A DNA stretch of 64,000 nucleotides from Enoplosus armatus (GCF_043641665.1 NC_092193.1:5918001-5982000), one strand, 5' to 3'. Numbered from the stretch's first letter, positions 33,867 through 46,562 are shown. Numbers and translations are program-made. Notes: generated from the sequence alone by a model not told the origin.

Positions 33867-36800
33867 CTGAGGGGGGACAGGAGGGGGGAAGCAAATGGGT
33901 TAGAGGTGATAATCAGCGTTAATATCAGCGGACGTTGCTGCTCAGCCACCAGGGGGCCTCAGAAAACAGAAGATGTGAACTCTGATTTGGTTACTTGCAG
34001 CATATTTTTTTACCTTAATTTGACTTATTTATTTAAAGATGCAATAACACGATTTAAGGGTGCTATTTGAAAATGTTGAATCCTTACAGATTCTGGAGGC
34101 GCTAGCGCATATTTCCAGAAACAAATCTCACCACAGGGTCCATTTAGTAGCTGTTCTGGAGCTTTCAATTATATTTATTGTTGATCTTCATGTCGCAAAA
34201 TGGACAAGAAGTCCTTAAAGTGCAAACACATCAAAACTACTCATTATGCAGAATGGCCCAGAATAATTGTATTATATTATAGTAGTATAATTATTAATGC
34301 ATTAATGCATGTATCGATTTAATGTTGCAGTTGGTACAGATGGGGCTGGTTTGAACTGCTTTATATAGTGCCGGGCCGTTTAATCTATAACAATACATCA
34401 GAATTTATTTGTTTATTTATTATATTTTGTATTAATAATCTGAATCTGCAAAGTAACCAAAGCTTTAACATAAATGTAGTGCAGCAAAGCGTACAATATG
34501 TCCCCAATATTGTAGTGGAGTAGAAGTATTAAGTAGCATAAAATAGAAATGCTCAGGTGAAGTACAAGTACCTCAAAATTGTACTTAAATACAGAACTTG
34601 AGTAAATGTACTTAGTTAAATTAAACAGCTAAACAATGAGAGATTAGGGTGATAATTCTCTGCAGGTTCGTCACCATGAGAAAAGCTCCTTTCACATCAT
34701 TAAACTTTATTACCATAACAATATTGATTATAGCACAAAGAATGGACTCATGTTGTTGTTGATGTTTACATCATCTCTTAATTAATAAACAACTCATGTC
34801 GGAGCAGAACTGGAGGCTGTTTCTACTCACCAGGATGAAGCTGGGGTTGTTTCTGTTCCTCCAGCTGAAGGACGGCACGCTGATCTCTGGGTACTTGTTG
34901 TCATGGAGAACCTCACATCCGCTGTGGGTGTGTCCGCTCAGGATGAGGCGGGGCTTAAACCACTGCAGCAGCTGAGGAGAGAGAAAAGCCCACATCTACC
35001 TCAGAGACCGGTTGCTGCTCGCTTACATCACCAGTTTCATCATCATCATCATCATCTTGCTGCTTCTGCACGGGACTATGTCTGACAGCAGACTGTCGTA
35101 CTGTATTTTAATTGGATGGAACCGCTTCAGAAGAGATCCGTGCAGAGGCGGTGTGATGCGACTGCAGAGTACTCACCCTCTGTGAGGCCTCTTTAGACAG
35201 CACGTCATACTTCTCTCTGAACAGCAGGTGTCGCTCTTCAGGCGGCGCAGCGTCCAGGCCCGTGCAGCCGGCATCGCTCACTCTGTACAGAGGATAGTGC
35301 TGGAGAACAGGGGAGACATGATGATGACCACCTCCTCAGCGTCTTTATCACCTTTAGTTTTAAATTATCTTTTGCAATTTTGATAACTCAAATAAGACAA
35401 AAACAGAGAAGATTAACAGGAGTTCATGTGCAGCAAAGATCATGAGAAGGTCAAGTCCAAATATTGTGCTACAACAACAAACATGCAGCCAAGAAATTGT
35501 TGAAAAAATGGCCCAAAACTTAATTAACACGTGTGCTGAAGCAATAAATCATATAATAAATTAGTGGTAGTGGTATTTCTGGTTCAAGATTCTCAAATGT
35601 GACGATTTGCTGTTTTTTTCTGGTTTATATGATTGTAAACTGTGATATCTATTTTCTAACATTTTAAAGACCAAAGGATTAATCAGGTAAATGACAAAAT
35701 AATCGACAGACAAATAATCAGTAGAGCTGGCCGATTCAGCCAGTTTCTGTTTCTGTAACTCCTGTCAGTTTTCCCCCTTTCCTCCCTGATAAGTAGCTTT
35801 AAAACATATATATTGTTAAAATATATATATTTTACAATTATATTCTGCATCAGCTTTTTCCAGTATTACAGGAAGATGTTTACACTTAATATTCAAATAT
35901 TCAAACTCAAGACCAACGATGTTTTAAAGGCTGAAGTATTCCATCAAAATGATTATATATTCTAGATCATTTTATACACATTTCTCCTTCTTCAGCCCGA
36001 CGTGTTTGTTATCTTTAGAAACTTTAGGATCTTCAGTAAGATTTTAAATGATCAGCAGTATTTGGATGCAGCATTGAGTTTGTACTGTCAGAGGGGTTTA
36101 ACCTCTCAGGGCTGCAGCTAACAGATCATTTCATTGATCTTTACAATTAATTTCAGATTAATCCGTTAATTGTTCGGTCTATAACTGTCAGATAAATAAC
36201 GTTATGTCTCAGTTGGCAGGGTAGGTCGTCCAACAATCGTAGGCTTTGTGGTTCAATCAGAGGCCTCTCCTGTCCACATGTGAGCTTGAGCAAGAGGCTC
36301 CCAATGTGCGCTTATATAAGGGTTGAAATGTAAACAAAGGGACTTGATTTTCCATAACGTGAAACAGAGGGCTGCTGCAAACATTTACATTTGAGAAACC
36401 AGTTAATGTTTGTGTTCAACTTTTTACTTGAGAAATTAGTTCAGTTGCTTGAATTGTCTTTGCCTCATTATCTGTCAATTGAATATTTGTTTAAAGGGTG
36501 GGTTTGGAGATGCTGAAGTCTGTCTTTATACAATATTCACATGCTGTACGCTGAAACAGTCACTGGTCCCTGTAATCATTCCTCAAGTTTTGAAAGATAT
36601 ATAAAGTTTTGCTGAAGATAATATTTCCTCTTCAGGCTTTAGTGTTTCCCTCTTCCTGTGACTGTCCCAAGGAAACTCAGCTGGGAGAGAAGGGAATTGT
36701 GAACTCAAAAGTCAGTAACTTTGGAAACCCAACAGAGTGAAAGAGTCACTTTGAGGCCAACAGGAACAATTATATTGACCAATAATCTTTCACTGTACAT

Positions 36801-39800
36801 ATCAGTTTGTAAGTATTGTATAAGACAGACTACAAACGTGTCCTCTAATCTAATGTTTTGTGCAGTGTGATGAAGAGTGAGTTGAGCCTTTCAGACAGAG
36901 AAGAGTGCACATACAGAAGGCACTTGCAGTTTACCTGTAACATGATGGGGGGTGTGGGAGGATAGAGCTGTGAGCCCTCACAGCTGTCCATCACTCCGCT
37001 GCCCGACTGTGAGTTCTGCAGAAAAGACAACATAAAGAATTCATCGTCTGTCTTGTCCACAAGCTTGCAACACGTCCTCAAACATCAGCCGACGTTTTTA
37101 TGTCATATTCTCTCCACTCCTTCTGTTTCGAGAAGATCCGCGCTGTTCGCAATCAGACGCTGCACTTTTAATGTGCTTTTAAAATTACTGCATGTGTAAA
37201 AAGAACCAAACACCTACTAAGTGCAACTGAGCTTTGGATATTATTGTGTTTTTTCCCTCTTCCTCGACTTGACTTGAGTCTTTTAGACTTCATGAGCGCC
37301 GGCAGCACAGTGTGCTCGAGGTGCTGACGGTGTGAAAGTGTGCTACCATCTTCCAGAAATGTTCCTCCCACCTGAAGAGAACAGTTGAGGTCTCTGGAGA
37401 GTTTGATCAGCTCCTTCTCCACCGACTGGCAGATGGGACAGCCGTCGCCGTGCAGGGCCACGCTGTTCACCAGCAGGAAACTGAGGAGGGAGGCATAAAA
37501 ACTCTTCAGTATCGCTGGCATGAAATACAGAAGGGCTGCAGTGAGGCTGCAGAGATACATCATATCATAAAGTTTTTCATTCTGGGTGCTTTAAATGTAC
37601 CTTCACACTAAATCTTGTATGGAGGAAACGCACAGCTGCAATGAACTCTTCTCAAAGAGGGTTTAAAGGTAGACTGTTGTACTTAAGACCAGCAGAGATG
37701 TAGCATTTTACAACAGTGCGACGCTACATCACTGCAGCGCAAGCAAGGTTATTTGTATGGCTGCAGTTGCTGTTTAGTATGAATCCCACCATAACAACAT
37801 TCAACATGGTCTCTTCTCATCGAAGCGTTGTGATATTTGTTACAAATTATGTATTTACTGTATTTTACAATAAAGGGATCAAAATCATTTATGGGCAGTA
37901 TTGTGAAAATACCTCTCTTTATATTGGAGTTTAATACGAAATACTTTCATCATAAATATGCAGTTTTGTAATAAATATTTGGTTCCAGTTCACTAGCTTT
38001 TTGCGCAGGTTAAATGTGTGTAATGAAGGAAATTTTTATATTCTATTCCTTTCTTTTTTTTCTATATAATCTGTGTATAAATAACTATGTAATTTTCTGT
38101 TGTTTTTTTGTTCATAATAGTAATCTCACTAGACTCTATATTGGAGTCCTCAGACACCTTATTCTTAAATAAAGTGAAAGAAATGATAGAATATTAGAAT
38201 AAAAGAATATTTCAGCCTTAAATAGTAAAAAGCACTAAGGTCACTGCAGCAGAATTGATAAATATATGATGAATATTTTGGTTCATTTGTAATGCAAACT
38301 AAATGAAATATTTGTACTTTGGCAGATGTGTTTGCTGGTTTCAGGAGGATCAGGACTTAACAAACATAGATGACTTGATAAGGAGATTATTTGCAGTGCT
38401 TGCTGTATGTAGATCCACGTTGATGTCAAACACAGTGTGAAAATAAGAATATAATCTCAACTGTTCTCATTTGTGCCCCCATTAGCAGATATTTAAGATC
38501 TCTGGGCCACTTTACTTTCTGTTGTCTTGTTTAAAAGCCCTTTTGTTTGGCGCAGACTGACTCAGGGGATTAAACCTGTGACCTTGCAGCCTGCGGAGTC
38601 ACATTCCTGCAGCTGCAGGTTATCATGTACGTTGCCTCCTCCTGTCACTCACTTGACTCCCTTCTTGGTGACGATCCTGGTGGAGGAAGCGTTGAAGACC
38701 TTCTCGAAGCGCTGCAGCTTGAACCAGTCCATCCTGCAGGGAGACACAAAACGCACTCGTCACACCGCAACAAAAAACCTGCTGCTCAGTCTGTCACGTC
38801 TGCCTGTCATATGCTGTTACATAAGAGCTGTGCCATCTCACTTCCTGCTCGCACGAGTCAAATCAAAGCACACATGAGCTGCTGCGTGTCTACATGGTCC
38901 CACATTTCTGACTCGCAGGCATCAAACACTAAACTGTAGGATGATTTTTATGCATCTCGTTGTGTTTCCCTTTCGCTGCTTCTTCCCCTGAGAAATTAAG
39001 AACGACAGTTGGACACAATAAACGCAACAACTCTGCAATATAACGCAATCCAGTACAACACCACCACAAACATACTGGCTCAAACATTACCATAAAGGTG
39101 AACCAAGATCTCTCAGATATAATCATATCAAAGACTCCACAGGAGTGTTGTGTGTTAGGTTGCTTTATATTGTGTAGGTGCTTCTTTCAGCTCTGTGGTG
39201 TTTTTCTTGTGACTTTCTCAATTAATGTTCGATGTAATATACCAAAAACTAATCATCTATTATTCTTAATTCAGTTTACCAAGTGTCTTAATTGCTATGT
39301 TATTTTTTGATTATAATACTAATCTCATTACAGAACTCTATAAAAAATGATTACATCGGATGTAAAGACACTTGTAAGTGTGATGTAGGAACAACATACT
39401 GTACCAAGGGACATCAAACTGCTTTAAATGTCATAAACTTTGTTATAAACTAAGAAAAACAACAAAATCAATCTCATAAGAAAGTACACTTTTCAGATGA
39501 GATTATTCTTTGACTTGGACTTCAAAGCCAAGACTTGTGACATGCAAAACAATGACTTTGTCCTAAACATTTGCCCAGAATAAGTCAAAATTAAAGATAC
39601 TGAGTGTAAAAAACTCCTCGGGTCTACCATAAAAAGACCAGAAACAACAAGTCATTAGTCCGTCTCTCAATACTTTACGACTTCCCAACCCTGTCTGTGG
39701 CACTCAACCACAAGCCCATTAGTTCCTACTACAGCTAACAAGGCTCCTAAGACATAATTTTCTCAAACTGGGTCACAAATATATAATTTCATTTTTTAAA

Positions 39801-42001
39801 AAGGCTCAATCATGTCCTAAAACAGCTGGGCACTTTTAACAAACGCCACTCAAACTGGAGTAAATGCTGCATTTGTTAGGGACTATTTTCACCTGCGGAT
39901 TAATACACATTTGGTGCTCCAGTGCGTATTTACAGCAGCAGGACGATGTATGTGGGATTGACTCTGAATAAACTACAGTGCCCACGTTCATTGTGAAGAA
40001 GTCTTTTGTCTTTTGATAGGATTTTGTTGACAATACGTAAAACATATCGACGGCTTTGTCCTTTAAAAATTCCCCAAATTCCTAAAAACAAAACATCAGA
40101 CATGACCTCACTGTCCTCACAGGTACCTTTGGCCATGACTGCTTTCGCTGCGTCCGAGCCGTGTACGCAACATCTCAGTAAAATCCCTCCTAATTGGCTC
40201 ATAAATATTCCCTCAAATGTTATGCAATGTGGAGTCCCTTTGTTGTAATTGTTTGCTAGCTGCGCAGTGTAATAGTATGAGGCTTTTTGGCAGCCGACAC
40301 CCGTCTTCTCAAGTCAACACTTCTTGAGTTAAAGAGACACACAAATAGACATCTGTTATCAGATATTTCTGTAACTGGGGCAGTGAATAATAACACATCA
40401 TACTGAGGTTGAACAAGAGACAAATAGTGAAATCAAAGTCCTTATTTTATTATGACTCTCTGCACAAAGTCCTTCCCTGAACCCCACACAGCTTTACCTA
40501 AAGCTGAGGTTGAACAACAAAGACAATAAGCCTGTAAAACCTGTACGTACTCGTAATGGAAACCGATGTCGTGATTTCCAACCAGTACAACCAGTTCTGT
40601 GTCCGTGGAGTGTCTGAACATCCTGTGGAAGCGGCGCACGTCGTCCTCCCAGTGCTGCAGAGGGAGAGAGAGAGACAACAGTAGCACAAACACACAGCTG
40701 AAGCAGGTTTCAGTACAGGCCTTTAATAAGACAGAGCTCCCCCTGGGAAGCTCATGAGAGTTAATGGGGTCTCTGAGGGTCACCCAGCAGCCCCCACGGG
40801 TGGCTGCTTTGATTCAGACTCCAGATTCAATTTTGCACCTGCAGGGGCCGAAGCCGCACACAGTCTTCTGTGTGTTTACATGATGTTTTTCACACTGATG
40901 TGTCTCTAAATGGCTCCCTGATGACGACTTTTATTAATCAATTAATCTTTGAAGTCATTTATCGGGCAAAAATATCAAACACTTGCTGGTTTTAGCTCCT
41001 AAAATATGCAGATTTGCTTCTTTTTTATTTTTTATATCATTTTAAATATTTATATATTTGGGTCTTCAGAAAAGTGCGTGTTTTGTCCGACTATTGGTCG
41101 GACAAAACACGTCCCTTTGGGTTTTAAGAAATTGTGATCGTTACTTATAGATCAAACAATTAATCACAACAAAAATAATCATTAGTTGCAGCCCTACTTT
41201 TAGTCTCGTTTCTCTTTCTGCAAATTCAAAGCTCTAAAATTCTCCAAGAGGAAGCCTGAAACAATTAAGTCAATTATCTGTAATTTAAATGATCAATGAA
41301 TCGTTAAAGTGCCAAATATTGCATCATTTTGAAAAGAATATGTCTGGGTTTTTCAGACAGAACAAGTCATTTGAAGATGTGGCTTTGATGAATCAATAAA
41401 TCAAGAAAATAACTGACAGATTAATCGACAATGACAGCCGTATTTCAGACAAGACAAGCACTTTCAAGACGTCATCTTGGGTTCTGGGAACTGTTGACTG
41501 GAATTTTTCACTATTTTCTTACATGTAAACCAAACAATGAACTGAGTAGTTACGAAAATAATCAATAGATTGATCCATAATAAAAAACAATCTCTAGTTG
41601 CAGACCTACTGTAGTTTCAGTGTTCTGCAAATTCAAAGATTTGAGTGCATCCTCTTGCAGAAAGTCTGCAGAATACAAATGACAGAAGAGTTGCCAACCA
41701 AGTGTGACGATGAGTGAGGAAGCTGACGTGGGAACGTAGATTAGTGGAGATTTTACAGTCTGCAAGCTCTGTTTCCTTTTTTTAATGAGGCTTTGCTCTG
41801 TGCTGCACTTGTCCAACACTCTCTTCTTTCTTCTATCTGGCTTGATGGATGGATCCAGTAATAGATGAATTCCCAGGGGATTTGTTTCTTTCTTAAAGCA
41901 GGATGGATGTACCATGGAGGGCTGAGAGGCTGCAGCTGATGCTGATGCTGTTGTTGGTGTTTTCCTCAAAACCTGCAGCCTCTCGGGCCTGGATGGTACA
42001 A

Positions 42002-42039
<38 letters not shown>

Positions 42040-42665
42040 CCGGAGAGTACCGGCCTCTGCTCTGCATCCACATACTGTTCTCTCACAAGCATCACCACCA
42101 CCATCATCATCCTCATAAGCACTGTGGGTTTGCAGACAAAGCAAGAAGGAAAATAAAGGGCTCTACGTTACCTTCTGCGAGCTCCACTTGCCTTCGTCGA
42201 AGATATCCCCGAGAATAAACACTATTTCGGGCCTGAGCAGCCACAGAGCGGTCTGGAAAGCCCTCTCCATCTGCCATTCCCTGCGCGTTTGGAGACAACA
42301 AGTAAGCGTTAGCTCTATTTGTTGTTTTTGTTTACAAATGACAGACGGATGTATAGATGGAGGACTGGTGATGGATTGCTGTAAAAGAAAAGAAAAAAAG
42401 GAAAATGACATTACCTCCTCAGCTTGTCGAACCAGTGTCCCCCGACGGCTCCGAGGAGGTGGGTGTCCGACAGCACCATAGCGCGGACCGTTGAGTCCAT
42501 CGGCCGGCCGTCGATGCCCTCTCCGCCCCGTGCATGGCTGATCTTCGGCCAGGCGCACTTGAGGATGGTCGGGAAGTAGATGAGATACTCGCAGAAGAAG
42601 AAAGCGCCGCCGACCACGAGAATCAGCAGCACCGCAACCATCCATCTGACGCTAAACCTCGGCAT
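33681..42665 (-). CDS. mppe1: Metallophosphoesterase 1 (PGAP5), complete nine-exon gene
   Basis: The product removes a side-chain ethanolamine phosphate from the GPI-anchor glycan, which lets GPI proteins leave the ER. Nine coding exons with consistent phases give 394 residues (human is about 396). There is an N-terminal membrane segment at about residues 9-31. The calcineurin-like metal-binding motifs follow in order: SDTH (66-69), GDIFDEG (108-114), GNHD (146-149), HYPLY (246-250) and SGHTHS (298-303). A second hydrophobic segment lies at about 353-375. The C-terminus KHKSL fits the KxKxx ER-retrieval pattern. The start is the ATG at 42665-42663; the frame stays open upstream, but only a GTG is available there. 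The gene is tail-to-tail with gnal, as in human. Confidence 0.95.
33867..34830 (-). other. mppe1 intron 8
   Basis: It contains the AAGTACTT-type repeat at 34195-34630; the rest is unremarkable AT-rich sequence. Confidence 0.75.
34195..34630. repeat. AAGTACTT-type dispersed repeat, copy 1
   Basis: Contains tactcattatgcagaatggc and aagtacaagtacctcaaaat, shared in part with 51640-51960. It lies in mppe1 intron 8. Confidence 0.6.
34831..34971 (-). CDS. mppe1: mppe1 coding exon 8 (GHTH)
   Basis: It encodes [36 protein letters not shown] and [11 protein letters not shown]. It holds the final GHTH metal-binding motif and the very conserved [15 protein letters not shown] block. The flanking sites are tctcctcag and GTGAGT. 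Confidence 0.96.
35177..35299 (-). CDS. mppe1: mppe1 coding exon 7
   Basis: It encodes [36 protein letters not shown] and EASQR. The leading His is a predicted metal ligand in this family. The flanking sites are ttctccag and GTGAGT. Confidence 0.93.
35515..35740. repeat. TIR-type repeat, partial
   Basis: Middle (gattgtaaactgtgatatc) and right part (ggattaatcaggtaaatg) recognisable, in mppe1 intron 6. Confidence 0.5.
36113..36205. repeat. TIR-type repeat, terminal fragment
   Basis: Begins agggctgcagctaacag, followed by the ATTAAT-rich subterminal block only. Confidence 0.55.
36935..37015 (-). CDS. mppe1: mppe1 coding exon 6
   Basis: It encodes [16 protein letters not shown] and [11 protein letters not shown] (27 codons, phase 0 at both ends). 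It corresponds to the variable Gly/Ser/Pro-rich linker before the HYPLY motif. The flanking sites are ttttctgcag and GTAAAC. Confidence 0.88.
37016..37371 (-). other. mppe1 intron 5
   Basis: 356 bp with nothing recognised. Confidence 0.75.
37372..37480 (-). CDS. mppe1: mppe1 coding exon 5
   Basis: It encodes [18 protein letters not shown] and [28 protein letters not shown] and the Cys pattern match the human protein. The flanking sites are ccctcctcag and GTGGGA. Confidence 0.95.
37481..38652 (-). other. mppe1 intron 4
   Basis: 1.17 kb, AT-rich, with no recognised feature. Confidence 0.75.
38653..38733 (-). CDS. mppe1: mppe1 coding exon 4
   Basis: It encodes [18 protein letters not shown] and RIVTKKGV plus two bases of Asn. 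RFEKVF is conserved with human. The flanking sites are ctccctgcag and GTGAGT. This exon is too short to stand out by itself and is recognised by homology and phase. Confidence 0.9.
38734..40550 (-). other. mppe1 intron 3
   Basis: It contains a diverged repeat (39826-40185) that has a second copy at 45704-46050. No coding feature. Confidence 0.75.
39826..40185 (+). repeat. Two-copy diverged repeat, copy A
   Basis: Shares ggattaatacacatttggtg, gtatttacagcagc and gtgggattgactc with 45704-46050, in the same orientation. Confidence 0.7.
40551..40654 (-). CDS. mppe1: mppe1 coding exon 3 (GNHD)
   Basis: It encodes [18 protein letters not shown] and [16 protein letters not shown] plus two bases of Glu. 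It holds the GNHD metallophosphoesterase signature. The acceptor is ccctctgcag and the donor is GTACGT. Confidence 0.95.
40930..41207. repeat. TIR-type repeat copy with hairpin
   Basis: Ends aatcattagttgcagccct. Contains the 15-bp hairpin listed separately. Confidence 0.7.
41077..41111. repeat. Perfect 15-bp hairpin inside a dispersed repeat
   Basis: The arm CGTGTTTTGTCCGAC, a 5-nt loop TATTG and the exact inverted arm lie in mppe1 intron 2, in the middle of a TIR-type repeat copy. Other copies have only the right arm region (for example ttggtcggacaaaa near 19290). Confidence 0.85.
41248..41610. repeat. Two abutting TIR-type repeat fragments
   Basis: Two right-end blocks in succession (attaatcgacaatgacagc, then aatctctagttgcagacct) suggest nested or tandem insertion. 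Confidence 0.5.
42002..42039. repeat. (GAT)n run, mppe1 intron 2
   Basis: About 12 perfect units. Confidence 0.95.
42172..42280 (-). CDS. mppe1: mppe1 coding exon 2
   Basis: It encodes [18 protein letters not shown] and [18 protein letters not shown]. It carries the bridging-metal motif GDxxD and is nearly identical to mammalian PGAP5. The intron before it is 134 bp. Confidence 0.95.
42415..42665 (-). CDS. mppe1: mppe1 coding exon 1
   Basis: It encodes MPRFSVRW, the hydrophobic anchor and the first metal-binding motif LSDTHLLG, ending FDKLR plus two bases of Arg. The donor is GTAATG. A purine at -3 of the ATG supports the start. Confidence 0.92.
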
Positions 42666-42980
42666 TTCTTTGTTATTCGTCGTTTGGGATGCCCTGAACT
42701 GGCGCACTGGCGGTGATGGAGCGGTCCATGAGGCATCTTCCCCGACTGTTTAGGTCTCCAGCCGAGTGATGCTCATGGCAAGTTGCTCTGAGGCTGCGCC
42801 GGATACACACAAAAAAACCCCGTGTCGAGTCCAGGTGATTTAAAACGTACGATTAAAAAAAAAGTTTAAATTGTCCTCTGCTTGTGGTGAGACAACCGAG
42901 AGGACAGCAGCCTGCCGCTGTGGAGAAATCTCGGCTCCGCTCAGCTCCTCATCATCAAGCTACAAACATTTCCGGTGGGT
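42666..42980 (-). promoter_or_regulatory. mppe1 5' UTR and proximal promoter region
   Basis: This stretch upstream of the mppe1 ATG is more CpG-rich than its surroundings, as expected for a housekeeping promoter. No TATA box or transcription start can be fixed from the sequence. No opposing plus-strand gene was seen. Confidence 0.35.
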
Positions 42981-45703
42981 GTAGATTTTCAAAATAAAAC
43001 GTCAAAGGCGATCATGTACAGTAAGGATCACATCAAAGTCATGTGTTTTTGGGTAATGGCGGAATGTAATGGCAGATAACGGCATTTAGCGTTTAAAGCT
43101 GTAAAATAAACATTGTTGTGGCCAATAGTCGAGAAAGTATTCTGGTTGAAAATGTTAAAAGTAAAAGTGTAGCCGAAGAGGTATTTAGCTTAAGACGATT
43201 TACGGTTTGTTAAGAAGAAATGCGATACATGTATACTCGTGTAAATCCTTTAGGCCTCTCTTCTTTTTTTTAATCTGAACTGTCACTTTTGTGTTTAACT
43301 CACGAAGTAACACATTATTTTATTCAAACGTAGCAGATTTAACTCAACGTAAAAGCATTAGCGGCTAACTTCCGGTGTTTTTCTTGCTAACACCTGCTAG
43401 CTTGACGGCTGTGTTTTTGAGCGTATGTGTGTGCGCGTGGGGGCGAGGAGCGGCGGAGGGGGTGTTCAGCACGAGAGACTCAAAAACTCTTGAACTAAAA
43501 GTTGTTTTACAAAAAGGTTATCAGTCATGAAAGTTATCAGTCTGTAAACTACACAACTATTGATAAATACTGATCAGTGACGAGAAAGCCTGGCTCCTGT
43601 CCACACAAACACAAATACAAACAGATGGAAAGGAGCCAACAACTATGGGACAAATGAGATTAAGTGATTAGGAGCAGAAATCTGATCACCAGGAGACTTG
43701 CTTGTGTGCTCAGCTCTGGAAACTAGAACCAGTGAGGAGTTTGATTCACACAGTAAACGGCTCGAACAAGATGGCTCTAATTGTGGCCTCAGAGTTCCTG
43801 CTAAACCAGTTGGTTCACAAGAGCCAGGTTATACTCACACATGCAAAGATGAGGAGGAAATTTACGCCCATTCACTCCAGTCCTGTCTTCGCCCTGACAC
43901 AAAAACATTTGTTCCAGCAGCTGGTATTCGGTGCAAGATTTGGGCTCATCCCTCTGTACCCATTTGTTCCCAGCACGTGTGTCTCTTGATATAAACTAAC
44001 ATTGTAAGAGATTGGTGAGGGCTCAAAGTGCAAATTGCAAAAGAACAAAGGGAGATGGATGTTTCAGATACAGTTTGAATGGTAAAAATCCCTTCAGCCA
44101 CTCTACAAGGACTATAACATCAATTAGACCATAAGCTGTAGGTGGGTGATATCAACATACTGACACAGAACATAAAACCCTTGAAATGTCTCCTTATTGT
44201 GTCAAATTAAGAGGATATTAAGCTGGGGAACATTGGTACGCTCCCCAAAATTTGACTCGTGCAGAATGAGGAAGCTGCAGCTGTGAAAAAGTAGAGCAGC
44301 ACAGCAGCACAGAGGGGAGCTGACGCACAACAGAGCGATTAAAGGGAGAGGCATCTCAGTTTTCAGACTTCTGATTTGATTTCCATCATGAATGGACATT
44401 TTTGTCTCTAAAAACCAAAAGGGTGGAGACTCATAACTCCACTTTTCCCCACTGACAAACAGACTTTGACAACATGAAGAACATTTGCCTTGAATTGTAA
44501 AACGGCCCTCAAATGCACAACTTAGTTTTGAAGCCTGAAACTGATTAACAAAGCTGCCCAGTATGACTCCTCGCATCGCAGGAGAAAGCATTCAAGAGTA
44601 CCAACAAAACCCACACCAACGAGCTGAATTTCTAATTTGGAGATACTCTCTTTTGAAACAACCAAGAAACACAATTCACGGTCTTTTATATTACAAATCC
44701 TGCTTTCATTCACTGTCAGGGTCTTAGCCACTATTGAGGACACACAGGGCGTGTACTCAGTAGGTTCTCTGGGAATTTGGAGGTGGTCAGCAACCTTGGA
44801 GAGAGGGGGGGGTCCTATAATGTAATAAAAAAACTGCACAATATTTATTTTTAGGCTAGTATTCAGTATTTAATTCCTGTCAGCGTTGGGAGGGCTTTAA
44901 AACACCATTTAAACCTTCATGTTGTCATGCAAAATTGTCTCCTAAAATACTCTTTTCCTTTCAAGGCAGTGGCCAAGATTTTAGTCCAAAGACCGACTGA
45001 AAAGCTGGGAGAGCGACGGGAGCAACAGGAGCGACGGGCTGCTGTTCATGGTGAATGTGACGTGTCTTCAGAGCACAACTGTGCAGCCTGAGAAGAGAAT
45101 GTAAATTACACACAGAGCTGCAGAGACTGACGACTAATTTGTCCGTGAACGCAGCGTGCTCTTTAGCCCCAAGCATGGGTCAAACTCCAAACACACTAGA
45201 TCTTACATTTCCCATAAAGCAACTCAATGGTGTCTTTCATTTCATTCTTTTTTTCCAGTTTTTATTGACGAACATTTTTCACATTATATGGACAGTGAGC
45301 AAAAAGCAAATAAGAAACAAAAAAGCAGGCTAATATGAGGTCTTGGGATGACGAGTAAATCAAAGCATTTTTTACTGTGTAAAATTTAAAACATTGCACA
45401 TTGTACATATAATCATTTTGTCTCATCTGTCTCATGCCCACTGTTTTTCTCCCAATTCTTTTTGGAGTCGTATGGAGTAGGTCATCTGCATAATGTCTTT
45501 CATTAGACCCCCACCGTGTCTTAAATGTCCACTTCTTTCAAACCCCACACCTTCATTCTGCAACACATTCTTTTCTGTTAAAAATGTGAGACTCAATCTC
45601 GAGATTCAACGTGAGGATGGACATGCTGTTCGAAAGCCTTCCCCACATGGTCAGGAATACAATTCTAATGGGGAAATAATAAAGACTAAATAAATAATTT
45701 CCT

Positions 45704-46050
45704 TATACAGCTGGGCACTGTATTTGTACCTCAAAAAGGAATAAATTGAGCATTTGTTGGGGACTATTTTGAGCAGCGGATTAATACACATTTGGTGCTC
45801 CAATGAGTATTTACAGCAGCGGGAAATGTTCGTGGGATTGACTCCAAATACCTGGATCAATTAATTGTTGGTTTTGGTCTTTTCATGGGATTTGCTGCCA
45901 AAAAGAAAAATACAGATCATCACTGGCCTTAATCCTTATCAAACACTAATTAATAATTTAACAAATCAAGTGGCTAAAACCCCAAATTTCCACAAAAATA
46001 ACAGAGGAGGACATGACCCCAGTGTCCTTAACGGCCCTCTGTTCTTCAAA
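45704..46050 (+). repeat. Two-copy diverged repeat, copy B
   Basis: Parallel to copy A, with matching downstream segments (acatgaccccagtgtcctta against acatgacctcactgtcctca). Confidence 0.7.
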
Positions 46051-46562
46051 TCTGCAGGAAACACTGATTCATGCATCCATTAACCTAACAAATGAAGGTG
46101 ACAAAGAAGACATTTCCATATGAGTCAGGTTTGCATGTAAAAAAAACCCTGACACCCGACTCGTGTTGGTTGTCTGTGATACTGTGTCCAACCAGATTTG
46201 ATTTATGTTAAATTAGTCTCACTGGTCAGCCTCCAGACACTCATTAGAAGCAGTATGTGCCGATGTTATGCAGTGTGTCGGAAGAAAAAATGTAACTGTA
46301 AGCTCCCCTTTCCTGAGCTCTGCCAACGCTGTTTCATCACAGGTGAATTTAAATGTGAGTGACTCAGCTCGCCTGTTGTTTGAAGGAATAAATAGTTTCC
46401 TCAGAAATGTGTGATAATGGATCTGAAGTGTAGAGCTTACAGTTTTTGCAGACTGTTTTTTTTTTTGTTTTTTTGTCTGAGTTATTTCAAGCTTAAAATT
46501 TAATTCAGGAGCAGATTGTCTGTCCAGGGGCATTAATTATTCACTGATTCTGTGTTACAATA

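Larger units (their letters stand above)
35300..36934 (-). other. mppe1 intron 6
   Basis: It contains TIR-type repeat fragments at 35515-35740 and 36113-36205. Nothing coding was recognised. Confidence 0.75.
40655..42171 (-). other. mppe1 intron 2
   Basis: It contains two or three TIR-type repeat copies (40930-41610) with a hairpin, and a (GAT)n run at 42002-42039. Confidence 0.75.

Noticed and set aside
42002..42122. Poly-Asp/poly-His/poly-Ser open frames
   Set aside because: They are the three readings of the (GAT)n run in mppe1 intron 2.
42411..42707. Longer mppe1 N-terminus starting at 42707
   Set aside because: The upstream codon is GTG. The first ATG in frame is at 42665-42663 and is followed directly by the membrane segment, as in human PGAP5.
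43698..43994. Two overlapping plus-strand open frames in the mppe1-ctsz spacer
   Set aside because: The frames are mutually exclusive readings of the same DNA with no family resemblance and no promoter or splice support.
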